Source of the DNA: Falsiroseomonas sp050563545
GTDB taxonomy: Bacteria > Pseudomonadota > Alphaproteobacteria > Acetobacterales > Acetobacteraceae
Assembly (NCBI RefSeq): GCF_050563545.1
Contig: NZ_JBNXUM010000016.1
Span: forward strand, 62,001-126,000
Direction: 5' to 3'
Length of the DNA stretch: 64,000 nt
Part shown: positions 35,192 to 44,421 of the stretch, piece after piece
Numbering within the stretch: the first letter of the stretch is position 1
How the letters are laid out: every line of letters begins with the position of its first letter
Program-made: the position numbers and the translations under genes
The notes under the pieces: generated by a model
Seen by the model: only the letters and a program-made list of their open reading frames with translations
Told to the model about the DNA's origin: nothing
Databases searched by the model: none

Positions 35192-36100
35192 ATGGCCGAG
35201 ATCACCGCGGGCATGGTGCGCGAACTGCGCGAGCGCACCGGTGCGGGCATGATGGACTGCAAGAAGGCGCTGGTTGAGTCGGGCGGGGACATGGAAGCCG
35301 CGATTGACTGGCTGCGGAAGAAGGGCCTCTCCGCCGCGGCGAAGAAGTCCGGGCGCGTGGCCTCCGAGGGCCTGATCGGCGTCGCATCCGGTCCGAACGT
35401 GGCTGCGATGGTCGAGGTGAATGCCGAGACCGACTTCGTCGCGCGCAACGAGCTGTTCCAGGCCTTCGTCGCGGAAGTCGCAGGCCTCGCGCTGTCCGTC
35501 GGCGAGGACGTGGAGAAGCTGAAATCCGCGAAGTTCCCGGGCAAGATGCACACCACCCAGGATGAGCTGACGCAGCTGATCGCCACCATCGGCGAGAACA
35601 TGACGATCCGCCGCGCCAAGGTGCTGCACGTCCCGTCGGGCGTGGTCGCGACCTATGTTCACAACGCGGTGAAGCCGGGTCTGGGCAAGATCGGCGTGCT
35701 GGTCGCGCTGGAAGCCGCGAACGAGTTCGAGGCGATGGAAGCGCTCGGCCGCCAGGTCGGCATGCATGTCGCGGCGACCAGCCCGACGGCGCTCGACATC
35801 ACGGGCGTCGAGCCGTCGGAGCTCGAGCGCGAGAAGAACGTGCTGCGCGAGCAGGCCGCCGCGTCGGGCAAGCCGCCCGCCATCATCGAGAAGATGATCG
35901 AGGGCCGGATCCGCAAGTACTACGAGGAAGTGGTGCTGCTCGAGCAGGTCTGGGTGCATGACGGCGAGAGCCGCGTGAAGCAGATCGTGTCCAAGGCCGG
36001 CGGCAAGCTGACGGGCTTCGGTCGCTTCAAGCTCGGCGAGGGCATCGAGAAGGAGACCACCGATTTCGCGGCCGAGGTGGCCGCGATGTCGAAGGGGTGA
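35192..36100 (+). CDS. tsf: Elongation factor Ts
   Basis: A 302-residue guanine-nucleotide exchange factor for EF-Tu. The N-terminal UBA-like domain includes VRELRERTGAGMMDCKKALV, followed by the core TDFVARNELF motif, both diagnostic. The ATG at 35192 gives the family start MAEITAGMV and has GGGAG (35179-35183) at a good distance; a GTG at 35183 is in frame but would sit on that site. It lies 101 bp after rpsB and is followed by a strong hairpin at 36109-36132 that probably ends the rpsB-tsf transcript. Confidence 0.98.
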   Translation: MAEITAGMVRELRERTGAGMMDCKKALVESGGDMEAAIDWLRKKGLSAAAKKSGRVASEGLIGVASGPNVAAMVEVNAETDFVARNELFQAFVAEVAGLALSVGEDVEKLKSAKFPGKMHTTQDELTQLIATIGENMTIRRAKVLHVPSGVVATYVHNAVKPGLGKIGVLVALEAANEFEAMEALGRQVGMHVAATSPTALDITGVEPSELEREKNVLREQAAASGKPPAIIEKMIEGRIRKYYEEVVLLEQVWVHDGESRVKQIVSKAGGKLTGFGRFKLGEGIEKETTDFAAEVAAMSKG

Positions 36101-36108
36101 GCCTCACT

Positions 36109-36200
36109 CCCTCCCCCGCACGCGGGGGAGGGCCGGGGAGGGGGTCAGCGGCCCCTTCGCCCCGAGTCGCGCGATACGGGCCGATGCGCCGCTGACCCCC
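36109..36200. repeat. Compound palindromic intergenic element after tsf
   Basis: An 11-bp stem with a 2-nt loop (CCCTCCCCCGC 36109-36119, GCGGGGGAGGG 36122-36132) is followed by a second inverted repeat, GGGGGTCAGCGGC (36140-36152) with GCCGCTGACCCCC (36188-36200), exact over 13 bp. A further CCCTCCCCCG follows at 36209-36218. It lies in the 304-bp gap between tsf and pyrH. The first stem likely acts as a terminator. The rest of the gap (36201-36404) shows no other feature apart from the presumed pyrH promoter. Confidence 0.7.
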
Positions 36201-36404
36201 ACCCTGACCCTCCCCCGCTCGCGGCGGAGGGAAATCGCGCAGCGGGACGGGGCAAGCTTCGTGCTCGTGGGCGCTTCAAGTCGTTGATTCCGGGCCGGTG
36301 CCCGTGCGCCCCCGTCGTGCCCGCGTGCCTTGCCGTTGCCACAACCCCGCGCCTATGTTCCGCGCCGTCCGGAAGCGCGTCCGGCCGTCCCCTCTGGAGC
36401 CCCG

Positions 36405-37127
36405 ATGACCGAGACCCCCCGCTACAGGCGCGTGCTGCTCAAGGTCTCCGGCGAGGCGTTGATGGGTGCGCGCGACTATGGTCTCGACCTCAAGACGCTG
36501 AACCAGATCGCGACCGACATCCGCGACGTCGTGAACCTCGGGGTGCAGGTCTGCCTGGTGATCGGCGGCGGCAACATCTTCCGCGGCATCGCCGGCGCCT
36601 CCGCCGGGATGGACCGCGCCCAGGCCGACGGCATGGGCATGCTGGCGACGGTGATGAACGCGCTGGCGATGCAGAACATGCTGGAGAAGGTCGGCGTGCA
36701 CACCCGCGTGCAGTCCGCGATCAACATGGCGAGCCTCTGCGAGCCCTTCATCCGCCGCCGCGCCATCCGGCACATGGAGAAGAACCGCGTCGTGATCTTC
36801 GCGGCCGGCACGGGCAACCCGTTCTTCACCACCGACACCGCGGCGGCGCTGCGCGCGGCCGAGATGGGCTGCGATGCGCTGCTGAAGGGCACGCAGGTGG
36901 ATGGCGTCTATTCCGCCGACCCGCGCAAGAACCCGAAGGCCGAGCGCTATGTCACGCTCACCTACCTAGACATGCTCGCGCGCGATCTCGCGGTGATGGA
37001 CGCCGCCGCGATCAGCCTGGCGCGTGAGAACAAGCTTCCCATCGTCGTGTTCAACATCCACGAGCCCGGCAGCTTCACCGCCGTGATGAAGGGCGAGGGG
37101 AAGTTCACAACCGTGATCGACCCATGA
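36405..37127 (+). CDS. pyrH: Uridylate kinase
   Basis: A 240-residue UMP kinase of the amino-acid kinase fold, converting UMP to UDP in pyrimidine nucleotide synthesis. Markers are RRVLLKVSGEALMG (residues 7-20), VIGGGNIFRG (about 52-61), MDRAQADGMGMLATVMNALA and GTGNPFFTTDTAAALRA, then KGTQVDGVYSADPRKNP. ATG 36405 was chosen for the normal MTETPRYRRVLLK start; the frame is open upstream in low-complexity sequence. It is followed after 22 bp by frr, as in most alphaproteobacteria. Confidence 0.97.
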   Translation: MTETPRYRRVLLKVSGEALMGARDYGLDLKTLNQIATDIRDVVNLGVQVCLVIGGGNIFRGIAGASAGMDRAQADGMGMLATVMNALAMQNMLEKVGVHTRVQSAINMASLCEPFIRRRAIRHMEKNRVVIFAAGTGNPFFTTDTAAALRAAEMGCDALLKGTQVDGVYSADPRKNPKAERYVTLTYLDMLARDLAVMDAAAISLARENKLPIVVFNIHEPGSFTAVMKGEGKFTTVIDP

Positions 37128-37149
37128 GAAGAACGGGGGAAAGAACGGC

Positions 37150-37722
37150 ATGCCCGCCGATTTTCCGACGCTGAAGGCCGACCTGCAGCGCCGCATGGAT
37201 GGCGCGATGGAGACGCTGAGGAAGGAGTTCGCGGGCCTGCGCACCGGCCGTGCGAGCCCCGCGCTGCTCGAGCCGATCCGCGTCGAGGCCTATGGCACCA
37301 ACCAGCCGCTGAACCAGGTCGCGAACATCTCCGTCGCCGGGCCGGGACTGCTGTCGGTGCAGGTCTTCGACCGCTCCATCACCAAGCAGGTGGAGGTCGC
37401 AATCCGCGATTCAGGCCTCGGGCTGAACCCGATGGCGGAGGGCCAGGTCATCCGCGTGCCGCTGCCGCCGCTGACCCAGGAACGCCGCAACGAGCTCGCC
37501 AAGACCGCCGCGAAATACGCCGAGGCCGCGCGCGTGGCGACGCGCGGCGTGCGCCGCGACGGGATGGAGACCGTGAAGGGCTGGGAAAAGGACAAGAAGT
37601 CCGAGGCCAGCCAGGACGACGTGAAGCGCTGGAGCGACGAGGTGCAGAAAATGACCGACGCGCACATCAAGCAGATCGACGCTGCGCTGGCCGAGAAGGA
37701 AAAGGACATCAAGACGAGCTGA
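37150..37722 (+). CDS. frr: Ribosome recycling factor
   Basis: A 190-residue protein that, with EF-G, splits post-termination ribosomes. It has the three-helix bundle text RMDGAMETLRKEFAGLRTGR near the N-terminus, then LNQVANISVAGPGLLSVQVF. IRVPLPPLTQERRNELAK (about 99-116) and the C-terminal KMTDAHIKQIDAALAEKEKD helix follow. Length is close to the family's 185. It lies between pyrH and uppS, which is the standard order. Confidence 0.98.
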   Translation: MPADFPTLKADLQRRMDGAMETLRKEFAGLRTGRASPALLEPIRVEAYGTNQPLNQVANISVAGPGLLSVQVFDRSITKQVEVAIRDSGLGLNPMAEGQVIRVPLPPLTQERRNELAKTAAKYAEAARVATRGVRRDGMETVKGWEKDKKSEASQDDVKRWSDEVQKMTDAHIKQIDAALAEKEKDIKTS

Positions 37723-37739
37723 TCGTCCGGATCGCAGCC

Positions 37740-38495
37740 ATGGACGGGATGGGCGCAGCCGCGAACCCGGCGCTCGCGGCCGGCGGGGCCACTGCCGTGC
37801 CGCGTCATGTCGGCATCATCATGGACGGCAACGGCCGCTGGGCCGCCGCCCGGGGCCTGCCGCGCGCGCTCGGCCACAAGGCCGGCGCCGAGGCCGCGCG
37901 GCGTGCCATCGAGGCCGCGGCCGAAGCCGGCATCGGCTGGCTGACGCTCTTCGCCTTCTCCTCGGAGAACTGGCGCCGGCCGCCGGACGAGGTGCAGGAC
38001 CTGACCCTGCTGATGCGCCACTACCTCAACACGGAGGTCGCGCGTCTGGTGCGGGAAGGCGTGCGGCTCCGCGTCATCGGAGAGCGCGAGCGATTCGGGC
38101 CGGAGCTCGTGCGCGCCATCGAGCGGGCGGAGGCCGCGACGGCGTCGGGCACGCGGCTCAACCTGAACGTCGCGCTGTCCTATGGCGGCCGCGCGGAGAT
38201 TGCGAGTGCGGCGCGGGAGATTGCGCGGCGCGTGGCGGCCGGCGAACTCGATGCCGACGCTGTGGACGAGCGGATGTTCGGCGGCTTCCTCGGCACGGCG
38301 GGGATGCCAGATCCCGACCTGATCATCCGCACCTCCGGCGAGCAGCGGATCTCCAACTTCCTGCTCTGGCAGGCCGCCTATGCGGAGTTCGTCTTCCAGG
38401 ACGTGCTCTGGCCGGACTATGGCGCGGCGCACCTGGCCGATGCGGTCACCGAATTCTCCCGCCGCGACCGGCGTTTCGGGGCGCGCGCAGCCTGA
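37740..38495 (+). CDS. uppS: Isoprenyl transferase (undecaprenyl diphosphate synthase)
   Basis: A 251-residue cis-prenyltransferase that condenses isopentenyl diphosphate units on farnesyl diphosphate, giving the C55 carrier for peptidoglycan and surface glycans. Motifs are HVGIIMDGNGRWAAARG (about residues 22-38, catalytic Asp), LTLFAFSSENWRRP, LNVALSYGGRAEIASAA and DLIIRTSGEQRISNFLLWQ. The ORF begins 17 bp after frr; the first 18 residues are an Ala/Gly-rich extension. A palindromic element (38513-38631) separates it from cdsA. Confidence 0.97.
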   Translation: MDGMGAAANPALAAGGATAVPRHVGIIMDGNGRWAAARGLPRALGHKAGAEAARRAIEAAAEAGIGWLTLFAFSSENWRRPPDEVQDLTLLMRHYLNTEVARLVREGVRLRVIGERERFGPELVRAIERAEAATASGTRLNLNVALSYGGRAEIASAAREIARRVAAGELDADAVDERMFGGFLGTAGMPDPDLIIRTSGEQRISNFLLWQAAYAEFVFQDVLWPDYGAAHLADAVTEFSRRDRRFGARAA

Positions 38496-38512
38496 TGGGC
38501 CGGACGCGAATG

Positions 38513-38631
38513 CCCTCTCCACCCGCAGGGGGGAGAGGGTTGGGTGCGGAGGGCGACGACGATGAGCAACGCCCTCTTCGTCACGCGCTTCCCCCTCACC
38601 CAACCCTCTCCCCCATGATTGGTGGAGAGGG
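38513..38631. repeat. Nested palindromic intergenic element between uppS and cdsA
   Basis: Outer arms CCCTCTCCACC (38513-38523) and GGTGGAGAGGG (38621-38631) pair over 11 bp. Inner arms 38529-38546 and 38597-38614 are exact reverse complements over 18 bp (CACCCAACCCTCTCCCCC on the right). A third GAGGGCG/CGCCCTC pair lies in the loop. The whole could fold into a branched or cruciform structure. The motif is of the dispersed repeat type seen between genes in GC-rich proteobacteria. Confidence 0.75.
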
Positions 38632-38648
38632 CTTTTCGCTGCCTGGCG

Positions 38649-39509
38649 ATGTCTGACGCCGCCGCCCTAGCTGCCGCGAAAGCGAAACGCTGGGGCGACC
38701 TGCGCAAGCGGGCGATCTCGGCAGCCATCCTCGGCCCCGCCGCCGTCGCCTGCATCTGGCTCGGCGCCGAGGCCTTCGCCGGCATGCTCGCCATCGGCAT
38801 CGCGCTGTTGGCCTGGGAATGGGTCCATATGTGCGGCCGGCGCGTGCGGGTCATGCCCGGCATGGCCGTGCCTCTCGCGGTCTTCGCGGCCGGCTCGCTT
38901 GCCGTCTCCGACCACGTGCGCTGGGCGCTGTTCGTGCTGCTGGTCGGCTTCGCCCTAACCTGGTGGTTCGCCCAGTCCATGGCGGAGACGCTGACCCAGC
39001 CCGCGGCGCGGCTCGCGGCCGGCGTGCTCTATATCGGGCTGGCTGGCATCGCGCTGATCGAGCTCCGCCACGACACCGAGGCCGGGCGAGCCAATGTCCT
39101 GTTCCTGTTCGTGGTGGTCTGGGCGTCCGACATCGGCGCCTACATGGCCGGGCGCGTCCTCGGCGGGCCGAAGCTCTGGCCCGCGGTCTCGCCCAACAAG
39201 ACCTGGTCGGGGGCGGCCGGCGGGCTGCTGGCGGCGGTGCTGGTCGGGCTGGTCTGCGCGACCTCGTTCACTCCGGGGGCGCGCTTGCTCGCCGTGGTGG
39301 CGGTCGCCGTGCTTCTCGGCGTAGCCTCACAGGCAGGCGATCTCCTGGAAAGCGCGATCAAGCGGCATTTCGACGTGAAGGACAGCTCCCACCTCATTCC
39401 CGGCCATGGCGGCCTGCTGGACCGGATGGACGGCGTGCTCGCCGCGGCGCCGGTCGCCGCGCTGCTGTCCTTCAGCCTCGGCTATGGTCGGGTGCTCTGG
39501 GGCTGGTGA
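38649..39509 (+). CDS. cdsA: Phosphatidate cytidylyltransferase
   Basis: A 286-residue polytopic inner-membrane enzyme making CDP-diacylglycerol from phosphatidate and CTP, the branch point for phospholipids. About eight hydrophobic segments are visible. The family signature is SNKTWSGAAGG-like (SPNKTWSGAAGGLLAAVL, about residue 181) and KRHFDVKDSSHLIPGHGGLL with DRMDG (about 236-260). ATG 38649 was chosen over the upstream frame, which runs into the palindromic repeat. The stop overlaps the dxr start in TGATG, so the two are coupled. Confidence 0.96.
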   Translation: MSDAAALAAAKAKRWGDLRKRAISAAILGPAAVACIWLGAEAFAGMLAIGIALLAWEWVHMCGRRVRVMPGMAVPLAVFAAGSLAVSDHVRWALFVLLVGFALTWWFAQSMAETLTQPAARLAAGVLYIGLAGIALIELRHDTEAGRANVLFLFVVVWASDIGAYMAGRVLGGPKLWPAVSPNKTWSGAAGGLLAAVLVGLVCATSFTPGARLLAVVAVAVLLGVASQAGDLLESAIKRHFDVKDSSHLIPGHGGLLDRMDGVLAAAPVAALLSFSLGYGRVLWGW

Positions 39510-40675
39510 TGCGCAGCCTGACGATCCTCGGCGCGACCGGGTCGATCGGCCGCTCCACCATGACGCTGGTGGAGGCCGCGGCGCCCGGCGAGTTCCGCAT
39601 CGAGGCGCTGGTCGCCAACCGCGACGTCGAGACGCTCGCCGCCCAGGCCCGCCGCTTCCGAGCGCGGCTCGCGGTCGTCGCCGACCCCGGCAGCTTCGCC
39701 GCGCTCAAGGACGCGCTGGCCGGCAGCGGGACCGAGGTCGCCGCCGGCGCGGAGGCCGTGGTGGAAGCCGCGGCGCGGCCGGCGGACTGGACCATGGCCG
39801 CGATCGTTGGCGCGGTCGGGCTGCGCTCCACACTCGCGGCACTCGCCCGCGGCGGGACGCTGGCGCTGGCCAACAAGGAAAGCCTGGTCTGCGCGGCCGA
39901 GTTGGTGCTCGACGCCGCGAAGCGGGGTGGGGCGACCCTGCTGCCGGTGGATTCCGAGCACAACGCGGTCTTCCAGTGCCTGGCGGGCTGCGACGGGAAG
40001 GGCATAGAGAAGATCGTACTGACGGCATCCGGCGGCCCCTTCCGGGACTGGCCGCTGGAGCGCATGGCCCGCGTAACTCCGGACCAGGCACTGAAGCACC
40101 CCGTCTGGTCCATGGGGGCCAAGATCTCGGTCGACAGCGCCACCATGATGAACAAGGGGCTCGAGGTGATCGAGGCGGCGCGGCTCTTCGGCCTTGCCCC
40201 GGAGCGGATCGAGGTCCTGGTGCACCCGCAATCCGCCGTTCACGGCATGGTGCAGTATGCCGACGGCTCGATCCTGGCCCAGCTCGGCAGCCCCGACATG
40301 CGGACCCCGATCGCGCATGCGCTCGCCTGGCCGCGGCGCATGATGGCGGAGATACCCCGCCTGGACCTGGCGGCCCTGGCCCGGCTGGATTTCTTCGCCC
40401 CCGACCCCATCCGCTTCCCCGCGCTGCGCCTGGCGCGCGAAGCGCTGTTGGCGGGCGGGGGCGCGCCCACCATATTGAATGCCGCGAATGAGACGGCGGT
40501 CGGCCTCTTCCTCGACCGGCGCATCGGCTTCCTCGACATCGCCGCGGTGGTGGAGGAGACGATGGCCGGGCTGCCGGCGGCCTCGCCGGCGGGGCTCGAC
40601 GGGCTCATCGCCCTCGATGCCGCCGCCCGCGCCGAGGCTGCCCGCAGGGCGGAGGCGAGGGCGGCGCTCGCCTGA
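39509..40675 (+). CDS. dxr: 1-deoxy-D-xylulose 5-phosphate reductoisomerase
   Basis: A 388-residue NADPH-dependent enzyme for the second step of the MEP isoprenoid pathway, target of fosmidomycin. The NADPH loop is LTILGATGSIGRSTMTL (4-20). Substrate and metal residues lie in ANKESLVCAAEL, PVDSEHNAVFQCL and LTASGGPFRDWPL, then KISVDSATMMNKGLEVIEA and HPQSAVHGMVQY. Length is normal. The ATG at 39509 sits in the cdsA stop; a GTG three bases earlier is possible. The last 30 residues are Ala/Arg-rich and poorly conserved. Confidence 0.97.
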   Translation: MRSLTILGATGSIGRSTMTLVEAAAPGEFRIEALVANRDVETLAAQARRFRARLAVVADPGSFAALKDALAGSGTEVAAGAEAVVEAAARPADWTMAAIVGAVGLRSTLAALARGGTLALANKESLVCAAELVLDAAKRGGATLLPVDSEHNAVFQCLAGCDGKGIEKIVLTASGGPFRDWPLERMARVTPDQALKHPVWSMGAKISVDSATMMNKGLEVIEAARLFGLAPERIEVLVHPQSAVHGMVQYADGSILAQLGSPDMRTPIAHALAWPRRMMAEIPRLDLAALARLDFFAPDPIRFPALRLAREALLAGGGAPTILNAANETAVGLFLDRRIGFLDIAAVVEETMAGLPAASPAGLDGLIALDAAARAEAARRAEARAALA

Positions 40676-40749
40676 AGATCTGGAGGAGGGGCTGTCGCCG
40701 CCAGGCGACCCGCTCCAAGACCGGGCCGGGAGGCCCACGGAGACAAGCG

Positions 40750-41859
40750 TTGGACTTCCTGCCCGACCCGATCCGCACCGTCCTCGCCTTCGTCGTGGTG
40801 CTTGGCGTGCTCGTCTTCATCCACGAGCTCGGCCACTACCTCGCCGCCCGCTGGCGGGGCATCCATGTCGAGCGCTTCGCCGTGGGCTTCGGCCGGCCGA
40901 TCACCTCCTGGATGGATGTGCGCGGGACGGAATGGCGGATCGGCTGGATCCCGCTCGGCGGCTACGTGAAGCTGCACGGGCAGGAACAGCCGGGCGACGT
41001 CAGCGAGGAGGTCAAGGCGAGCTGGCGCGCGGGCGAGACCTTCCATGACAAGCCGGTGCGGGACCGCGCTATCGTGGTGGCCGCCGGGCCGATCGCGAAC
41101 TTCCTGCTCGCCGCGGTGCTGTTCGGCCTGGTCTACGGCACGGTCGGCATCCCGCGCGCCACCACCGCGATCGGGACGGTGATGGAGAACTCGGCGGCCG
41201 AGCGCGCCGGGCTGCTGCCGGGCGATCGCATCGTCGCCCTGGACGGCCAGCCCATCAGCCGCTTCGACCAGGTGCAGCGCCACATCCAGCCCCGCGCGGG
41301 GCAGGAGGTTGCCGTCACCGTCGAGCGGGAGGGCCGGGAGCGCAGCCTGCGTATCACGCCCGAGGCCCGGACGAACGGGGAGCGGAGCGTCGGCGTGCTC
41401 GGCGTGACCGCCGGCGCCGCGCAGTTCGAGCGGCTCGACCCCTTCAGCGCGCTATGGGCCGGCGCCGTCCAGACCTGGGAAGTGTCCACCCAGACGCTGC
41501 ACGCGGTCGGGCAGATGATCACGGGCAGCCGCGGCACGGACGACCTCGGCGGGCCGCTCGGTATCGGCAAGATCGCGGGCGAGGCCGCGAAGCTCGGCTT
41601 CGCCAGCCTGATCACGTTCATGGCGGTGCTGTCGGTGAACCTGGCCCTGATCAACCTGTTCCCCATCCCGATCCTGGATGGCGGCCACCTGCTGTTCTAC
41701 GCGGCGGAGGCGATCCGCGGCCGGCCCCTGCCGCCCAGGGCGCAGGAACTCGGCTTCCGCGCGGGGTTCGCGGTGCTGATGGCGCTCTTCGTCTTCGCGA
41801 CCTGGAACGACCTCGCGAATCTGGGCGTGGTGCGCTGGGCGGCCGGCCTGTTCGGCTGA
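40750..41859 (+). CDS. rseP: Site-2 intramembrane zinc protease RseP
   Basis: A 369-residue inner-membrane metalloprotease that cleaves anti-sigma factors and signal-peptide remnants. The zinc site HELGH is at residues 25-29 and the third ligand is in NLFPIPILDGGHLLFY (about 300). One PDZ domain (about 130-200) contains ENSAAERAGLLPGDRIVALD. The start is TTG 40750, which gives the usual short N-terminus before the first helix. It follows dxr by 74 bp and precedes bamA, the conserved order. Many alphaproteobacterial RseP proteins have a single PDZ, as here. Confidence 0.94.
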   Translation: MDFLPDPIRTVLAFVVVLGVLVFIHELGHYLAARWRGIHVERFAVGFGRPITSWMDVRGTEWRIGWIPLGGYVKLHGQEQPGDVSEEVKASWRAGETFHDKPVRDRAIVVAAGPIANFLLAAVLFGLVYGTVGIPRATTAIGTVMENSAAERAGLLPGDRIVALDGQPISRFDQVQRHIQPRAGQEVAVTVEREGRERSLRITPEARTNGERSVGVLGVTAGAAQFERLDPFSALWAGAVQTWEVSTQTLHAVGQMITGSRGTDDLGGPLGIGKIAGEAAKLGFASLITFMAVLSVNLALINLFPIPILDGGHLLFYAAEAIRGRPLPPRAQELGFRAGFAVLMALFVFATWNDLANLGVVRWAAGLFG

Positions 41860-41959
41860 GCCGCGCCTCCGGCGGCGAGTCGCCGGAGTCGCGACGCTCT
41901 GCAGGGCGCTGAAATCCCGCGAAACGCGGCGTGCGGGCGTCCGAGGGTGGCGGGGCGGG

Positions 41960-44398
41960 GTGGCTTCGGCTAGGAACAAGCCTGCTCCTCACGCCCCAGG
42001 GAAGTCCGCCTTGGCCGCCATCCGGCTCATTCTCCTCGTCGCGAGCCTCTTCCTGCCGGTCGTTGCCTCGCTGCCCGCCGAGGCGCAGCAGCCGCCGCGA
42101 CCGCGCAGCCCGACCGCCGCGCCCGCGGCCAGGCCGGCCGCTGTGACCCCAGCGCCCCAAGCCCGCCCCGCCGTCCCGGCCGGCGAGGCCGTGCGCGGGA
42201 TCGACGTCACCGGCAACCAGCGCATCGAAGCAGACACCATCCGCTCCTACATGCTGCTGCAGCCGGGCGACCGCTTCGACGCGGACCGGCTCGACCGCAG
42301 CCTGAGGACGCTGTTCGCCACCGGTCTCTTCCGCGACGTCACCGTCACGCGCAACGGCGACCGCATCGCCGTGAACGTCGAGGAGAACCCGATCGTCAAC
42401 CGCGTCGCGCTCGAGGGCAACAGCAAGGTCTCCGACGACAACATCCTGCCCCTGCTGACGCTGAAGCCGCGCGCCGTCTTCACGCCGCAGGCCGCACAGT
42501 ACGACCGCGGCCTGATCACCGAGCTCTACGCCCGCCGCGGCCGCTTCGCCGCGACGGTGGAGCCGAAGATCATCCAGCTCGACCAGAACCGGGTGGACGT
42601 CGTCTTCGAGATCAACGAAGGCCCCGCCGCGCTGATCAGCCGCATCAGCTTCGTCGGTAACACCGCCTATTCCGACCGCACGTTGCGCGACGTCATCCAG
42701 ACGCGCGAGGAGGCGTGGTACCGCCTGTTCTCCTCCTCCGACATCTACGACCCGGAGAGGCTGAACTTCGACAAGGAGCTGATCCGCCGCTACTACCTCC
42801 GCCGCGGCTACGCCGACGTCGAGGTGTCCAACGCCACGGCCGAACTCGCGCCCGACCGCAGCGGCTTCTTCGTGACCTTCACGATCAACGAAGGCACCCG
42901 CTACCGCGTCGGCACGGTCGAGGTGACGACCACGCTGCGCAACGTGGACACCGACCGCATCCGCGGCTCCCTGCCGATCTCGACCGGCGACTGGTATGAC
43001 GGCGAGGCGGTGGAACGCGCCGTGGATTCCATCACGGAAAGCCCGGCGCTGCAGGGCCAGCCCTTCGTGGAGGTGCGCCCGCGTATCAACCGCGACCGCG
43101 CGGCGCAGAGCGTCAACATCGTCTTCGAGATCGGCGAGGGTCCGCGGACCTATGTCGAGCGCATCGAGATCAGCGGCAACACCCGCACCGAGGACCGCGT
43201 CATCCGCCGCGAGTTCCGCGTCGCGGAAGGCGACCCGCTGAATGCGGCGCTGCTGCGCCGGTCGCGCCAGCGCCTGCGTGACCTCGGCTTCTTCAGCAAC
43301 GTGGACGTCCAGCCGAGCCCCGGCTCGCGCCCCGACCGCGTAATGCTCAACACCTCCGTCGCGGAGCGCCCGACGGGCGAGGTTTCGCTGGGCGGCGGCT
43401 TCTCGACCGACGCCGGCTTCCTCGCGGATTTCGGCATCCGCGAGCGAAACTTCCTCGGCACCGGCGTGGATGCACGCCTCCAGGCGGTGCTGGCGCAGCG
43501 GCGCAGCCAGGTGGATTTCGGCATCACCGACCCGGCCTTCCTCGGCCGCAACCTGGCGGCGGGCGCGGACATCTTCTACCTCAACCGCAACCTCCAGACG
43601 GTCGCGGGCTACAACGAGCGCCGCTACGGCTTCGTGGCGCGGGCGGGTTACGAGTTCAACGAGTTCCTGCGGCAGGGCTGGTCGTACAGCCTGGTGCAGC
43701 GGAACATCTACGACCTCACCACATCGGCCAGCCCCTTCATCATCGCCCAGCAGGGCGAGACGCTGCTGTCGCAGATCAGCACGACGATGGCCTACGACCG
43801 CCGCGACAACCGCGTGGAGCCGAAGTCGGGCTACATCGTGCGCCTCGGCGGCGACTTCGCGGGCATCGGCGGCGACGTGAACTACCTGCGCGGCCGCCTC
43901 GACGTCGCCTACTACATCCCGTTTGAGAGGCTGCTCGGCGACCCCGACTACGTGCTCGTCTTCAATGCCGGCACCGGCATCCTGAGCCCCTGGGGCGGGG
44001 TGCAGGAGCGCATCATCGACCGCTTCTTCCTTGGCGGCGACAACCTCCGCGGCTTCCAGCTCGCGGGCGCCGGCCCGCGCGACCTGTCCGCGGGCAACAA
44101 CGGCGCGCTCGGCGGCCGCTTCATCTGGACGGGCTCCTCGGAGTTCCGCTTCCCGCTGCCGCTGCCGCAGGAACTCGGGCTGCTCGGCCGCGCCTTTGTC
44201 GATGTCGGCAGCCTGACCAACCCCGGCGTGTCGGGCCCGACGGTGGCGGACAGCCAGCTCATCCGCGTCGGCGCCGGCGTCGGCCTGTCCTGGCGCACGC
44301 CGGCGGGGCTGATCAACGTCGACGTCGCCCAGGCGCTGGTGAAGGAAAGCTACGACGTGACCCAGCTCGTGCGCTTCGGCTTCGGCACGCGCTTCTGA
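41960..44398 (+). CDS. bamA: Outer membrane protein assembly factor BamA
   Basis: An 812-residue Omp85 protein, the core of the machine that inserts beta-barrel proteins in the outer membrane. There is a signal peptide (hydrophobic core LAAIRLILLVASLFLPVVAS, cleavage near SLPAEA-QQ) and a Pro/Ala-rich linker. Five POTRA domains follow (about 65-400; first AVRGIDVTGNQRIEADTIRS) and then a 16-strand barrel with FFLGGDNLRGFQLAGAGPR near the C-terminus, ending in Phe (FGFGTRF). GTG 41960 is used; a TTG at 42011 would give a shorter signal sequence. It is followed by skp. Confidence 0.95.
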   Translation: MASARNKPAPHAPGKSALAAIRLILLVASLFLPVVASLPAEAQQPPRPRSPTAAPAARPAAVTPAPQARPAVPAGEAVRGIDVTGNQRIEADTIRSYMLLQPGDRFDADRLDRSLRTLFATGLFRDVTVTRNGDRIAVNVEENPIVNRVALEGNSKVSDDNILPLLTLKPRAVFTPQAAQYDRGLITELYARRGRFAATVEPKIIQLDQNRVDVVFEINEGPAALISRISFVGNTAYSDRTLRDVIQTREEAWYRLFSSSDIYDPERLNFDKELIRRYYLRRGYADVEVSNATAELAPDRSGFFVTFTINEGTRYRVGTVEVTTTLRNVDTDRIRGSLPISTGDWYDGEAVERAVDSITESPALQGQPFVEVRPRINRDRAAQSVNIVFEIGEGPRTYVERIEISGNTRTEDRVIRREFRVAEGDPLNAALLRRSRQRLRDLGFFSNVDVQPSPGSRPDRVMLNTSVAERPTGEVSLGGGFSTDAGFLADFGIRERNFLGTGVDARLQAVLAQRRSQVDFGITDPAFLGRNLAAGADIFYLNRNLQTVAGYNERRYGFVARAGYEFNEFLRQGWSYSLVQRNIYDLTTSASPFIIAQQGETLLSQISTTMAYDRRDNRVEPKSGYIVRLGGDFAGIGGDVNYLRGRLDVAYYIPFERLLGDPDYVLVFNAGTGILSPWGGVQERIIDRFFLGGDNLRGFQLAGAGPRDLSAGNNGALGGRFIWTGSSEFRFPLPLPQELGLLGRAFVDVGSLTNPGVSGPTVADSQLIRVGAGVGLSWRTPAGLINVDVAQALVKESYDVTQLVRFGFGTRF

Positions 44399-44421
44399 CT
44401 ATCCACGGGAAACCATACTTC

